A DNA stretch of 64,000 bases from Actinomycetota bacterium (GTDB taxonomy: Bacteria; Actinomycetota; Actinomycetes; Actinomycetales; Microbacteriaceae): the NCBI GenBank assembly GCA_030838475.1, contig JAUZFP010000037.1, forward strand, positions 1 to 64,000, in the 5' to 3' direction. This document shows positions 27,984 through 36,720 of this stretch, piece after piece. A program made the translations under genes and the position numbers. Position 1 is the first letter of the stretch; each line of letters opens with the position of its first letter. The notes under the pieces were generated by a model. The model did not search any database, was not told where the DNA came from, and saw only the letters and a list, made by a program, of their open reading frames with translations.

Positions 27984-29240
27984 CTATCCGGCCCAGTTGG
28001 GCTTGGGTGCGATGGGCTTGGCTTGCGCCTTCGACGCCGGGTACACCGTCGTCAGCGTGTTGTCGATCCACTGGATCAGCAGGTAGGCACCCTTTGGCGC
28101 ACCGTATTGGTCCCAGCTGAGGTTTCCCACCAGCGTTGGCCAGGTGCCGCTGTGCAAGGTCTTGATGATGGTCGCGTTATCGACCTTGCCGGTCTTCTTC
28201 GCCACTTCCTGAAGAAGCATGCCGGCCGAGTACGCTTCGGCCGAGGTTGGGTCAATCTGCTGAACGGTTCCGCCGTACTTCGCGAGGTAGGCGGCGATGA
28301 AGGCCTTGCTGCCCGCGACCTGGGAGTCGGCGTACCAATCGGCGCTCGAGAACACACCATTGGTATTCGACGTCCCAACTGCTGCAGGGAAGTCGCCCGG
28401 CGAGTTTGCGCCGTTCGCCTCGAACAGCCACTTCGGGTTGAACTTCTGCTGGATCATCGCCTTCATCTGGGCGAACGCGTCGCCCTCCTGGGTGCCGCCA
28501 ACGACGACATCCGGATTCGCGGCGGCGATTCCAGCCACGATCGGAGTCATGTCTGCCGTCTCCGCCGGGTACGTTTGGTCGTAGACGGTCTTGATTCCCG
28601 CTGCCTCGAAACGCTTCTGGATGTTGGCGGCGATGGGAGCAGCGAACGGATCATCCAGCTTTGCGTATGCGGCCGTCTTCGGGCGCTTGCTCTTGGGCAG
28701 CGACAGGATGTAGTCGGCAAATACGTCGCCACCCGAGGTCGTGGGTGCCGGTTGCACGAAGAAGAGGTTCGTCAGTTTCTGCGCGAAGACCGCCGGTCCA
28801 CCGCCAGCGGGCTCGATGAACGAGTAGTGGTATCGGCTCGCGACTCGAGAAGCCGGCACCGTGAGCAGGCTAGAGAACGGCCCCATGACGATGTTGACCT
28901 TGGATTGTGTGATCAGGTTCGTGTAGTTGGTGACGACCTGATCGGGGCTCGAGGCATCGTCGACAACTTTCAACTCGACCTTTCTGCCGAGAACGCCACC
29001 CGCCTTGTTCGTCTCGCTCACCCACAGTGCATAACCGCGCTGCGCAGCCTTGCCCGAGTCGGAGAAGTCGCCGGTGAGCGATAGTGAAACACCAATGGTG
29101 AGGGGTGCCTTTGTCGCCGACTTTGACGTTGTAGTGGCGGTGCAGCCGGCGAGGGCCAGGCTGGTTGCCAACACCGCGCCGACCACCGTGAGAAGTCGCC
29201 GTGAGCGGCGGACCTCCGGCGTGTGAATTCGTAGTTGCAT
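27984..29240 (-). CDS. ABC transporter substrate-binding lipoprotein (Liv type)
   Basis: A 418-residue type I periplasmic-binding-fold protein with a lipoprotein signal peptide (lipobox LALAGC near residue 34) and the mature start APLTIGVSLSLTGDFSDSG. It would capture the substrate for LivHMGF. Two adjacent ATGs occur at 29243 and 29240. The second is chosen because AGGAG lies five bases before it. A LacI-type palindrome sits 76 bases upstream. The ligand cannot be told from the sequence. Confidence 0.9.
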   Translation of the reverse strand: MQLRIHTPEVRRSRRLLTVVGAVLATSLALAGCTATTTSKSATKAPLTIGVSLSLTGDFSDSGKAAQRGYALWVSETNKAGGVLGRKVELKVVDDASSPDQVVTNYTNLITQSKVNIVMGPFSSLLTVPASRVASRYHYSFIEPAGGGPAVFAQKLTNLFFVQPAPTTSGGDVFADYILSLPKSKRPKTAAYAKLDDPFAAPIAANIQKRFEAAGIKTVYDQTYPAETADMTPIVAGIAAANPDVVVGGTQEGDAFAQMKAMIQQKFNPKWLFEANGANSPGDFPAAVGTSNTNGVFSSADWYADSQVAGSKAFIAAYLAKYGGTVQQIDPTSAEAYSAGMLLQEVAKKTGKVDNATIIKTLHSGTWPTLVGNLSWDQYGAPKGAYLLIQWIDNTLTTVYPASKAQAKPIAPKPNWAG

Positions 29241-29315
29241 CATTGCTCCTAACGGAAGAGGACTTTGCTCAGGTGTTCAGAAAAGGTCGCGGTCTCGTGA
29301 AATCTCACGATTGAC

Positions 29316-29329
29316 TGCAATCGTTTGCA
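29316..29329. promoter_or_regulatory. LacI-type operator upstream of the importer operon
   Basis: TGCAATCGTTTGCA, a near-palindrome with the central CG typical of LacI-family sites. It shares ACTGCAATCG and TTGC with the copy at 30491. The region between the substrate-binding gene and lacI has no other feature. Confidence 0.7.
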
Positions 29330-29383
29330 ACACAATCGCACCACTTTCGAATCCTGTCAAGAGACCGGCCCGATCAGCTGCCC

Positions 29384-30400
29384 TCAGCGTGCCGGCCCGG
29401 TCGACTCCCGAATTACGAGCTCGACCGGCAGGGTGATTTTGAGTGCAGAGAGTTGCGAGCCGTCGATCTGTTCGAGAAGGAGCCGCGCCGATTCCGCACC
29501 CATTTCGAAATGCGGGGTGCGCACTGTCGTCATCGCGGGTTGAAAATCGCCGGCGAACGGCATGTCATTGAAGCCGACCACGGAGACATCTCCTGGGCAG
29601 GTCAGCGCGTGCAATCTGAGCGAATGATAGACACCCAGCGCAAGCAGGTCGTTGCCCGCCACTACCGCCGTCGGACGCGCCGTGACTTTCGAGTCGAGTA
29701 CGTCATCCATTGCGCTTTGCCCAGCCTCAACCGAATACGCGGCGCAGGGCACGACGTGGCCGTCCAATCCGAGTTCCGCACATCCCGAAACAAATGCTTC
29801 CGCGCGAATCCGGCTCGTCGAAAACGACGGCGGGCCCTCGAGGTGCATGACGCGACGATGGCCAAGCGCGGCCAAATGTCGCAGTGATGCCTTGATTCCC
29901 TCGGCGTCATCGCCTACAACAGCGGGATACGGAACACCGCCAGAGTCTCGATTTACCATGACCGCTTTGATATCGCGATCGAACGCCTCGCCGGCAATTG
30001 AGTGTCCGCTGTGGCCGGTGGCAAAAATCAGACCATCAACCTGGCGCTGCACCAGGGACTCGAACAGCAGACGCTCCGCGTCATCGCTGCCGTCGGTATT
30101 GACGACGACAGCCGAATACCCGCGAACCGCGAGCCTGCTGTCAATCCCGCGCACAATGGGCGGGAAAATGGGGTTCGTGAGGTCTGGAATGATCACCCCG
30201 ATGGTCATCGAGGAATTGGTGCGAAGGCCTCGGGCGATCGAATTGGGTGCGTAGCCGAGCTGCTTGGCTGCCTGCCGAACTCGAGCCAGCGTTTCGTGAT
30301 TGACCTGGTTTTCGGTCTTCTGGTTGAGCGCGCGCGAAACCGTTCCAGCGTGGACGCCTGCAACTCGCGCAACGTCCGCAATTGTCACGCGGCTCGACAT
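29384..30400 (-). CDS. LacI-family transcriptional repressor
   Basis: A 338-residue regulator. The N-terminal DNA-binding domain has VTIADVARVAGVHAGTVSRALN and the hinge helix PNSIARGLRTNSS. The sugar-binding-type effector domain follows (TIGVIIPDLTNPIFPPIVRGI ... VVGFNDMPFAGDFQPAMTTVR). It lies between two operons and is flanked on both sides by near-identical palindromes, so it probably represses both and itself. The inducer is likely an intermediate or the substrate of the cluster. Confidence 0.93.
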   Translation of the reverse strand: MSSRVTIADVARVAGVHAGTVSRALNQKTENQVNHETLARVRQAAKQLGYAPNSIARGLRTNSSMTIGVIIPDLTNPIFPPIVRGIDSRLAVRGYSAVVVNTDGSDDAERLLFESLVQRQVDGLIFATGHSGHSIAGEAFDRDIKAVMVNRDSGGVPYPAVVGDDAEGIKASLRHLAALGHRRVMHLEGPPSFSTSRIRAEAFVSGCAELGLDGHVVPCAAYSVEAGQSAMDDVLDSKVTARPTAVVAGNDLLALGVYHSLRLHALTCPGDVSVVGFNDMPFAGDFQPAMTTVRTPHFEMGAESARLLLEQIDGSQLSALKITLPVELVIRESTGPAR

Positions 30401-30490
30401 GGGTCAACGCTAGCAGTCGGCTACGCGACGGGCCGAGAATCGTCGAAAGGTTGACGGCAGCCGATTTCTGACTGAATAATGGCCTAGAAC

Positions 30491-30504
30491 TGCAATCGAT
30501 TGCG
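30491..30504. promoter_or_regulatory. LacI-type operator between lacI and the reductase operon
   Basis: TGCAATCGATTGCG, with the inner TGCAATCG/CGATTGC palindrome centred on CG. It is 26 bases upstream of the ATG at 30531 and 90 bases upstream of the lacI start, so one site can serve both divergent promoters. Confidence 0.7.
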
Positions 30505-30530
30505 GCGTTTCAATCCTCAAAGGGGAAGAC

Positions 30531-31478
30531 ATGAACACAACCGCCAAGCCCACCATCGGGTGGATCGGGGCCGGTCGCATGGGATTCGAGATGGTAAAGC
30601 GACTCCTCGAAGCGGGCTACGACGTCGCGGTGTACAACCGCACTCGCTCTAAGGCAGAACCCCTCGCCGAGCGGGGAGCGAGCCTCGTTGCTCGCCCGGT
30701 TGACCTGGCGGACCGCGACATCGTATTCATCATGGTGTCTGCGCCCAAGGACCTCGAGGCGGTCACGATCGGTGAGGGGGGCGTGCTGACATCCGATGCG
30801 AAAACGCCGGGCATCATCATCGATTCCTCGACCGTCTCCCTCGCGGTGTCCGCGTCGATTCGCAGCCACGCGGCGGGGCACGGTTCACAATTTCTCGCCG
30901 CCCCGGTCAGCGGGAATCCCTCGGTCATTGCTGCGGGAAAGCTGACGATCGCGGCCTCGGGTCCTCGCGAGACGTTCGATCGTGTGCACGACGTGCTGAC
31001 GACCATTGGACGCAGCGCAACCTATGTCGGCGACGGCGAGGTGGCTCGGCTGGTAAAGATCGCACACAACGTGTTCCTTGGCGTCGTCATCCAGTCACTG
31101 GTCGAAATCACGACCCTCACCGAACGTGGCGGCGTCAGCAGGGAGGCATTTCTTGAGTTTCTGAACGACTCCGTCATGGGCTCGACATTCACCCGCTACA
31201 AAACACCCGGAATCGTCAATCTGGATTTCACGCCAACCTTCACGATCCCACTGCTGTCGAAGGACTTCGATCTCGGGCTCGCCGCCGCGCACGAGCTGGG
31301 TATTCCAATGCCGGTCGCTGCGGCTACCGCCCAACTCGTGTCGTCCGCGATGGGTGCCGGCTACCTCGAGGAAGACTTCGCGGTGCTCCTTCTCGAGCAG
31401 GCCAGACGCGCAGGCATGGAACTCGTTTCGGAAGACGTTCACGTGAAGAGCGGTCTGGAGGTGGGCGCCGATGAGTAA
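30531..31478 (+). CDS. NAD(P)-dependent beta-hydroxyacid dehydrogenase (3-hydroxyisobutyrate dehydrogenase-like)
   Basis: A 315-residue oxidoreductase. The Rossmann loop is GWIGAGRMG (10-18), the substrate-binding stretch is LAAPVSGNPSVIAAGKL, and the catalytic Lys176 is in LVKIAHN. Family members oxidise 3-hydroxy acids or reduce the corresponding semialdehydes. The final helices have the usual IPLLSKDFDLGLAAAHELGIPMP. AAAGGGG lies eight bases before the ATG. Its stop overlaps the M24 gene start, so these two are coupled, and the ALDH gene follows. Confidence 0.9.
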   Translation: MNTTAKPTIGWIGAGRMGFEMVKRLLEAGYDVAVYNRTRSKAEPLAERGASLVARPVDLADRDIVFIMVSAPKDLEAVTIGEGGVLTSDAKTPGIIIDSSTVSLAVSASIRSHAAGHGSQFLAAPVSGNPSVIAAGKLTIAASGPRETFDRVHDVLTTIGRSATYVGDGEVARLVKIAHNVFLGVVIQSLVEITTLTERGGVSREAFLEFLNDSVMGSTFTRYKTPGIVNLDFTPTFTIPLLSKDFDLGLAAAHELGIPMPVAAATAQLVSSAMGAGYLEEDFAVLLLEQARRAGMELVSEDVHVKSGLEVGADE

Positions 31479-32715
31479 CCTCATTCCGCTGCAGGCCCCC
31501 GGGCACAGCAACGTCGACTACGAGATGCGTGTCGACATGGATCGGCTTCGCACCTACCGACTGGATCGCGCGAAGAAGTCGCTGGAGTCGAGTGAGTGCG
31601 GAGCGTTCCTGCTCTTCGACTTCTACAACATCCGCTACACGACCCAAACCTGGATCGGAGGTGCCCTCGGCGACAAGATGACTCGGTACGCCCTCCTGAC
31701 ACGGGATGGCGACCCCATGCTGTGGGACTTCGGTTCCGCTGTACGGCACCACCAGCTCTACTCGCCCTGGCTCAAGCCGGAGAATAACCGGCCGGGCATG
31801 CTGGGCATGCGCGGTGCCGTCGCGCCATCGGCGGGCCTCATGGAGTCGGCGGTCAAGGAGATCAAGTCTCTTCTCGTCGAAGCGGGGGTCGCCGACCTGC
31901 CGGTTGGCGTCGATATCGTCGAGCCGCCGTTCCTGTTCGAGATGCAACGCCAGGGACTGAAGGTCGTGGATGCGCAGCAGCTGATGCTGGACGCTCGCCA
32001 GATTAAGTCCGTGGATGAGATCATGCTGCTCAATCAGGCGGCCGCGATGGTCGACGGGGTGTACCAGGACATCGTGGACGTTTTGAAGCCCGGCATCAGG
32101 GAGAACGAAATCGTCGCGTTGGCGAACAAGCGACTCTACGAGCTCGGGTCGGACCAGGTCGAGGCGGTGAATGCGATATCCGGGGACCGCTGCAACCCTC
32201 ATCCACACAACTTCACCGACCGGATTATTCGGCCGGGAGACCAGGCGTTCTTCGATATCATCCATTCGTTCAACGGCTATCGCACCTGCTACTACCGGAC
32301 TTTTGCCGTGGGCAGCTCGACACCGAGCCAGCGCGACGCTTACACGAAAGCGCGCGAGTGGATGGATGCGGCGATCGATACCGTGCATGCGGGTGTTGGC
32401 ACCGACGAGATCGCGAGCGTGTGGCCGAAGGCTACGGACTTCGGGTTCGCGAATGAGCTTGCCGCGTTCGGCCTGCAATTCGGCCATGGCCTCGGGCTCG
32501 GCCTGCACGAACGTCCCATCATTTCCCGGCTGAACAGCCTGGACAACCCGGTGGAGATCAAGGCCGGAATGGTCTTCGCCCTCGAAACGTACTGCCCCGC
32601 CTCGGACGGGTTCTCGGCCGCCCGGATCGAGGAAGAGATCGTGGTCGCCGAAAACGGTGTCCACATTCTGACCCGGTTCCCCGCGCAGGAACTCTTCGTC
32701 GCCAACCCCTACTAG
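31471..32715 (+). CDS. M24-family (pita-bread fold) hydrolase/lyase, DddP-like, with altered metal site
   Basis: A 414-residue protein with an N-terminal creatinase-like domain (YNIRYTTQTWIGG) and a C-terminal pita-bread domain. Metal ligands expected in M24 enzymes are Asp262 (FFDIIHSF), His339 (FGHGLGLGLH), Glu372 (ALETY) and Glu387 (ARIEEE). The second aspartate of the family, 11 residues after the first, is Cys273 (GYRTCYYRTF). The N-terminal part resembles DMSP lyase DddP and related non-peptidase members, so peptidase activity is doubtful. The start overlaps the preceding gene by eight bases. Confidence 0.78.
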   Translation: MSNLIPLQAPGHSNVDYEMRVDMDRLRTYRLDRAKKSLESSECGAFLLFDFYNIRYTTQTWIGGALGDKMTRYALLTRDGDPMLWDFGSAVRHHQLYSPWLKPENNRPGMLGMRGAVAPSAGLMESAVKEIKSLLVEAGVADLPVGVDIVEPPFLFEMQRQGLKVVDAQQLMLDARQIKSVDEIMLLNQAAAMVDGVYQDIVDVLKPGIRENEIVALANKRLYELGSDQVEAVNAISGDRCNPHPHNFTDRIIRPGDQAFFDIIHSFNGYRTCYYRTFAVGSSTPSQRDAYTKAREWMDAAIDTVHAGVGTDEIASVWPKATDFGFANELAAFGLQFGHGLGLGLHERPIISRLNSLDNPVEIKAGMVFALETYCPASDGFSAARIEEEIVVAENGVHILTRFPAQELFVANPY

Positions 32716-32735
32716 CCCACCCAGGACACACCAGC

Positions 32736-34217
32736 ATGCTGATTCGCCACTCTCACACTGACGCCGACACCGCAGACCTCACGGGCTGGTTTACCCACGA
32801 TCTGGTGATCGACGGTGTGTCTCGCGCCGCGTCGACCCAGGAGCGCTTTGACGTGATCAACCCGGCGACCGGCGAAACGATCGCCAGCGTCGCAAGCGCA
32901 ACGGTTGACGATGCCCTCTCGGCGGTGCGTGCGGCGGAGCGAGCTCTCCCGATCTGGAGCGCTCGTGCCCCACGGGAACGGGCCGAGATCCTTCGCAAGA
33001 CGTTTGAGCTGATGCAGGAACGCTCGGAAGACCTGGCCCGGCTTATCGTGCTCGAGAACGGCAAGTCCCTCGCGGATGCTCGGGGCGAGATCGCGTACGC
33101 CGCTGAGTTCTTCCGCTGGTATTCCGAGGAGGCCGTGCGACTGCTGGGCAGCATGCAGGTGTCGCCAAACGGACAGAACCGCATTCTCGTGACGCATCAG
33201 CCCATCGGCGTCAGCGTTCTTGTTACGCCGTGGAACTTCCCGGCGGCGATGGCGACCCGGAAGATCGGTCCTGCGCTCGCGGCCGGGTGCACGGTCATCC
33301 TGAAGCCAGCGAGCGATACTCCGCTGACCGCGCTCGCGATCGGACAGCTGCTGTCAGATGCCGGAGTTCCAGCCGGCGTGGTCAATATCCTTCCGTCGCG
33401 GAAATCCGGCACGGTCGTCGGTGCGATGCTCGACGATCCTGCGGTGCGCAAGCTGTCCTTCACCGGTTCGACCGAGGTGGGCAGAATCCTGCTCGCGACC
33501 GCGTCAGCGACTGTCGTGAACTGCAGCATGGAGTTGGGTGGCAACGCTCCGTTCCTCGTCTTTGCCGATGCCGACATGGACGCTGCCATCGATGGCGCGA
33601 TGCTGGCAAAGATGCGAAATGGCGGCGAGGCGTGTACCGCGGCCAACCGGTTCTATGTGCACTCGTCCGTCGCGAGTGAGTTCTCCCGGCGCCTCTCCGA
33701 GCGGATGAGCGCGCTCAGTGTCGGGGATGGGCTGGAGGAGTCCGTCAACCTGGGGCCGCTCATCAATGAGGACGCGCGAACCAAGGTGCACAGCCTCGTT
33801 TCCGCCGCCGTTGCCAGCGGAGCCACCGCCCTGAATGGCGGCGCTCCGGACAACGGAGTTGGCTTCTTTTATCCAGCCACAGTTCTGGTGGATGTTGCTC
33901 CCGACTCCCCAATCCTGGACGAGGAAATCTTCGGACCCGTTGCGCCGGTTGTAACTTTCGAGACGGACGACGAAGCGGTCAGATTCGCTAACAACACCGA
34001 ATTCGGCCTGGTCGCCTACGTCTATACGTCCGATCTTGCTCACGGCCTCGCAATCAGCCAACGCCTCGAAACCGGCATGGTGGGTCTGAATCGTGGCCTG
34101 GTGTCTGACCCGGCCGCACCGTTCGGTGGCTTCAAGCAGAGCGGGATTGGTCGAGAGGGTGGCCACGAGGGAATGCTCGAATTCACGGAGTCCCAGTACA
34201 TCGCTGTCAGCTGGTGA
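32736..34217 (+). CDS. NAD(P)-dependent aldehyde dehydrogenase (succinate-semialdehyde dehydrogenase-like)
   Basis: A 493-residue ALDH with the cofactor-binding WNFPAAMATRKIGPALAAGC, the general base Glu266 in MELGGNAPF and the nucleophile Cys300 in NGGEACTAANRF. The EEIFGPV and PFGGFKQSGIGREGG motifs place it near GabD-type semialdehyde dehydrogenases. It is the third gene of the operon that starts at 30531 and probably oxidises the aldehyde made from the transported substrate. The N-terminal 10 residues have a histidine-rich stretch of uncertain status. Confidence 0.9.
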   Translation: MLIRHSHTDADTADLTGWFTHDLVIDGVSRAASTQERFDVINPATGETIASVASATVDDALSAVRAAERALPIWSARAPRERAEILRKTFELMQERSEDLARLIVLENGKSLADARGEIAYAAEFFRWYSEEAVRLLGSMQVSPNGQNRILVTHQPIGVSVLVTPWNFPAAMATRKIGPALAAGCTVILKPASDTPLTALAIGQLLSDAGVPAGVVNILPSRKSGTVVGAMLDDPAVRKLSFTGSTEVGRILLATASATVVNCSMELGGNAPFLVFADADMDAAIDGAMLAKMRNGGEACTAANRFYVHSSVASEFSRRLSERMSALSVGDGLEESVNLGPLINEDARTKVHSLVSAAVASGATALNGGAPDNGVGFFYPATVLVDVAPDSPILDEEIFGPVAPVVTFETDDEAVRFANNTEFGLVAYVYTSDLAHGLAISQRLETGMVGLNRGLVSDPAAPFGGFKQSGIGREGGHEGMLEFTESQYIAVSW

Positions 34218-34266
34218 CGTAGGACAGCAGCGTTCGGCACGCATAGTAATCTTGAGCCCGGCGTAC

Positions 34267-34338
34267 GCCTCCTTAGCTCAGTGGTAGAGCACCGCTCTTG
34301 TAAAGCGAAGGTCGTCGGTTCAAATCCGACAGGGGGCT
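34267..34338 (+). tRNA. tRNA-Thr (anticodon TGT)
   Basis: Acceptor stem GCCTCCT pairs with AGGGGGC with one G-T wobble. The D arm is GCTCAGTGGTAGAGC, the anticodon loop is CTTGTAA with TGT at 34299-34301, and the T arm is GTCGG-TTCAAAT-CCGAC. CCA is not encoded. The top pair of the anticodon stem is C-A, a mild flaw. The 3' part is the integration site of the island that follows. Confidence 0.95.
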
Positions 34339-34340
34339 CT
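34296..34340 (+). repeat. attL: tRNA-Thr 3' segment at the left island end
   Basis: These 45 bases recur at 61579-61624 with only one extra A. The segment covers the anticodon loop to the end of the acceptor stem, the usual crossover region for tyrosine integrases using tRNA genes. Integration leaves the tRNA intact. Confidence 0.88.
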
Positions 34341-34403
34341 GGAAAAAGCTGATCAGAGGCTATTTTTCACGCGTCATTTGCCGAGGTTTACTCGTTTTCT
34401 CAG

Positions 34404-34425
34404 TTTTGCCCACACTTTGCCCACA
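34404..34425 (+). repeat. Candidate integrase arm sites near attL
   Basis: TTTTGCCCACA (34404-34414) is followed directly by CTTTGCCCACA (34415-34425). An inverted ATTGGGCAA lies just after (34430-34438). The 11-mer recurs exactly near attR at 61462. No gene is seen between the tRNA and 34578. Confidence 0.55.
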
Positions 34426-34577
34426 TCTGATTGGGCAATTCGTGTCTTGCGAGGGACTTTGCGACACCCAATCTGTCTCCCCCGGTAGAAGCCTGAGCTT
34501 CCACGAATCCGAGAATGCTCGCAAGCGCCGTCGCTTAGCCCTAGGGTTTGTTCAACCGACTCGATGAGGAGACTCGC

Positions 34578-35678
34578 GTGGTAGCAGTGGAGTTTGAGGA
34601 GCGCCTAACCGCCCTCGCAACCAGGATCAAAACCCAGCGTGCGTCTGTAAAGACCGAGGAAGCTACCAAGAACGCCTTTGTGATGCCCTTCATCTCAACG
34701 ATCCTGGGCTACGACGTCTTCAATCCGCTCGAGGTCGTGCCCGAATTCATAGCGGACGTCGGCATGAAAAAGGGCGAGAAGATCGACTACGCGATCATGC
34801 GAGATGGCGTCGTGCAGATCCTCATCGAGTGCAAGTCAACGGGGCCCCTTCGAATCGAGAATGCGTCTCAGCTCTATCGATACTTCGCCGTTACAAGGGC
34901 ACGAATTGCAGTGCTGACCAACGGGGTGATCTATCAGTTTTTTACTGACCTAGACGCTCCAAACATGATGGATAATCGTCCCTTCTTGGTGTTGGACATG
35001 GAGAGCATTGATGAATCACTAATTCCTGAATTAGTGAAGATGAGCAAAGAAGTATTCGATCTCGATTCGATCATTAGTGCCGCCGAAGAGTTGAAGTATG
35101 TCGGAGCCATCAAACGCCTCATCGCTGCGCAATTCAAAGAACCGGAGGACGAGTGGATTCGCCTTCTGGCCACCCGCGTCTACGAAGGTTCCTACACCCA
35201 GAAAGTGAAAGAGCAATTCAAGAAGCTCGTGCCGCGAGCTACCGCACAGTTCCTGAACGACCAGGTGAACGAGCGACTCAAAACCGCTCTCGTCTCACCC
35301 CCGTTCAGTTCGGACGATGCACCCGTGGAGGCAATGGGCAGCGGCGCCATTGCTCATGAACAACTGGGTGGCATTGTTACAACCCAGGAAGAGCTCGACG
35401 GCTTTAACATCGTGAAGGCCATCGCCTGCAGCGAGGTGAAGCCGGAACGCATTATCGCCCGCGATTCGCAGTCGTATTTCGGCATCCTTCTCGACGACAA
35501 CAACCGGAAGACAATTGCCCGACTCCACTTCAATCAGAAGAAGCAGAAGTACCTCGGTCTGCTCGATGAGGACAAAGTCGAGACACGTCACGCAATCGCG
35601 ACGCTCGACGACATCTACCAATACGCCGAGGCGATTCGTACCACGGTGAAGCATCTGAGGGATTCGACTTCGGCCTAG
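34578..35678 (+). CDS. Orphan type I restriction HsdR-N-like endonuclease-domain protein
   Basis: A 366-residue protein. The N-terminal 150 residues match the HsdR N-terminal (HSDR_N) nuclease fold: FVMPFISTILGYDVFNPLEVVPEF, then KIDYAIMRDGVVQILIECKS, in which Asp and E-x-K form a PD-(D/E)XK site. The rest has no helicase motifs, so it is not a complete HsdR, and no hsdM or hsdS is nearby. A GAGGAG six bases before the GTG sets the start, with a TTG 10 codons upstream as the alternative. It may be a stand-alone DNA-cleaving defence protein. Confidence 0.75.
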   Translation: MVAVEFEERLTALATRIKTQRASVKTEEATKNAFVMPFISTILGYDVFNPLEVVPEFIADVGMKKGEKIDYAIMRDGVVQILIECKSTGPLRIENASQLYRYFAVTRARIAVLTNGVIYQFFTDLDAPNMMDNRPFLVLDMESIDESLIPELVKMSKEVFDLDSIISAAEELKYVGAIKRLIAAQFKEPEDEWIRLLATRVYEGSYTQKVKEQFKKLVPRATAQFLNDQVNERLKTALVSPPFSSDDAPVEAMGSGAIAHEQLGGIVTTQEELDGFNIVKAIACSEVKPERIIARDSQSYFGILLDDNNRKTIARLHFNQKKQKYLGLLDEDKVETRHAIATLDDIYQYAEAIRTTVKHLRDSTSA

Positions 35679-35786
35679 ACACTGCAGAATTGCAAGGCAA
35701 CTTTGAGTTAGGGTCTGTCGCTGCGCCGGCTCGAGATGTGCATCTACAACCTTCTTCGGCCTAGTCAACGGCTAGGGGAAAATCAA

Positions 35787-36671
35787 TCAACTCGTGTAAA
35801 GGCTGCCCTTGTAGTACAGCCCGTCCTTGCGGTCCAGCCCCTCGTCCACTAAATAGTCGATCTCATATGCGAATTCCGCGACATAGACGTGAATCTTTCC
35901 GGTAACGACGTCGAACAGTAAGTCGCCGCACGAGTTTTGCGTGATCGTGTTGTAGCCCTCGTAGTAATGCAAATATTCTGACGGCGCTTCGCCGATCACG
36001 ATCATTTGGGGATTGAGCTTCTTGAGCCACTCGTGAGGCACCTTCCCAGACGTGCGGCCGTGATGGGGCGCAAACAGCACATCCACTTTCGGGATGTCAA
36101 CTTTCTCTTCGATTGCCTCCATGAAGTCGGTCTCGAGATCACCCATCCATAGAAATGTGCCACCTCCCTCCATCGAGTATTTGGTGATGCACGACATGTT
36201 GTTTGGCGAAAGACCCGCACTGGCGTCGGCGAGTGCAATTTCGAAGTCCGGGTCGCCAAGCTTCGGCCACAGGATATTCAAGCCCGAACTCTTACGCCCG
36301 TCCCCCTCACGGTTCATCCACTTTCGACTGCAACCCGCAAAGATATTGAAGGCCTTTGTAGAGTCTCGAAGGTCGCAATAGCGATCGAAGTCAGCGGTCG
36401 GCGCATCCTTCGTCGCTGCGTTGGCGACGCAGTAGAAATTCCTGATAGGCAAGACGTCATCTAGTTCGGCTAACCCAGACAAGTGATCCTGATCGGGGTG
36501 TGTGGAAATGAAACGAGTTATGTCTTTGTCAGCTGATTGAGTTTTGAGCTCAGCCAGGATTCCTCCGGCGCGATCAGCTAGGTTGCAGTCGATTATCGTG
36601 AAATTGTCGCTGTTATGGCGGATGTAAAACATGTCGCCATTGCCTACCGAGAACGATTTGATGAGTGTCAA
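35787..36671 (-). CDS. MBL-fold metallo-hydrolase (ComEC-like beta-lactamase fold)
   Basis: A 294-residue metallo-beta-lactamase-fold protein. The zinc motif is STHPDQDHLSG (H-x-D-x-D-H), the central aspartate is in FLWMGDLETD, and the last histidines are in FAPHHGRTSGK. This subgroup resembles the hydrolase domain of ComEC. The start is a TTG at 36671. The gene is 49 bases after the membrane-protein gene, in the same operon. The substrate is unknown, possibly a nucleic acid or nucleotide. Confidence 0.82.
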   Translation of the reverse strand: MTLIKSFSVGNGDMFYIRHNSDNFTIIDCNLADRAGGILAELKTQSADKDITRFISTHPDQDHLSGLAELDDVLPIRNFYCVANAATKDAPTADFDRYCDLRDSTKAFNIFAGCSRKWMNREGDGRKSSGLNILWPKLGDPDFEIALADASAGLSPNNMSCITKYSMEGGGTFLWMGDLETDFMEAIEEKVDIPKVDVLFAPHHGRTSGKVPHEWLKKLNPQMIVIGEAPSEYLHYYEGYNTITQNSCGDLLFDVVTGKIHVYVAEFAYEIDYLVDEGLDRKDGLYYKGSLYTS

Positions 36672-36720
36672 TTGGTGCCGCCGATCTTTGAGTGGTTAGA
36701 GGCAACCGACGGCGAGACTC

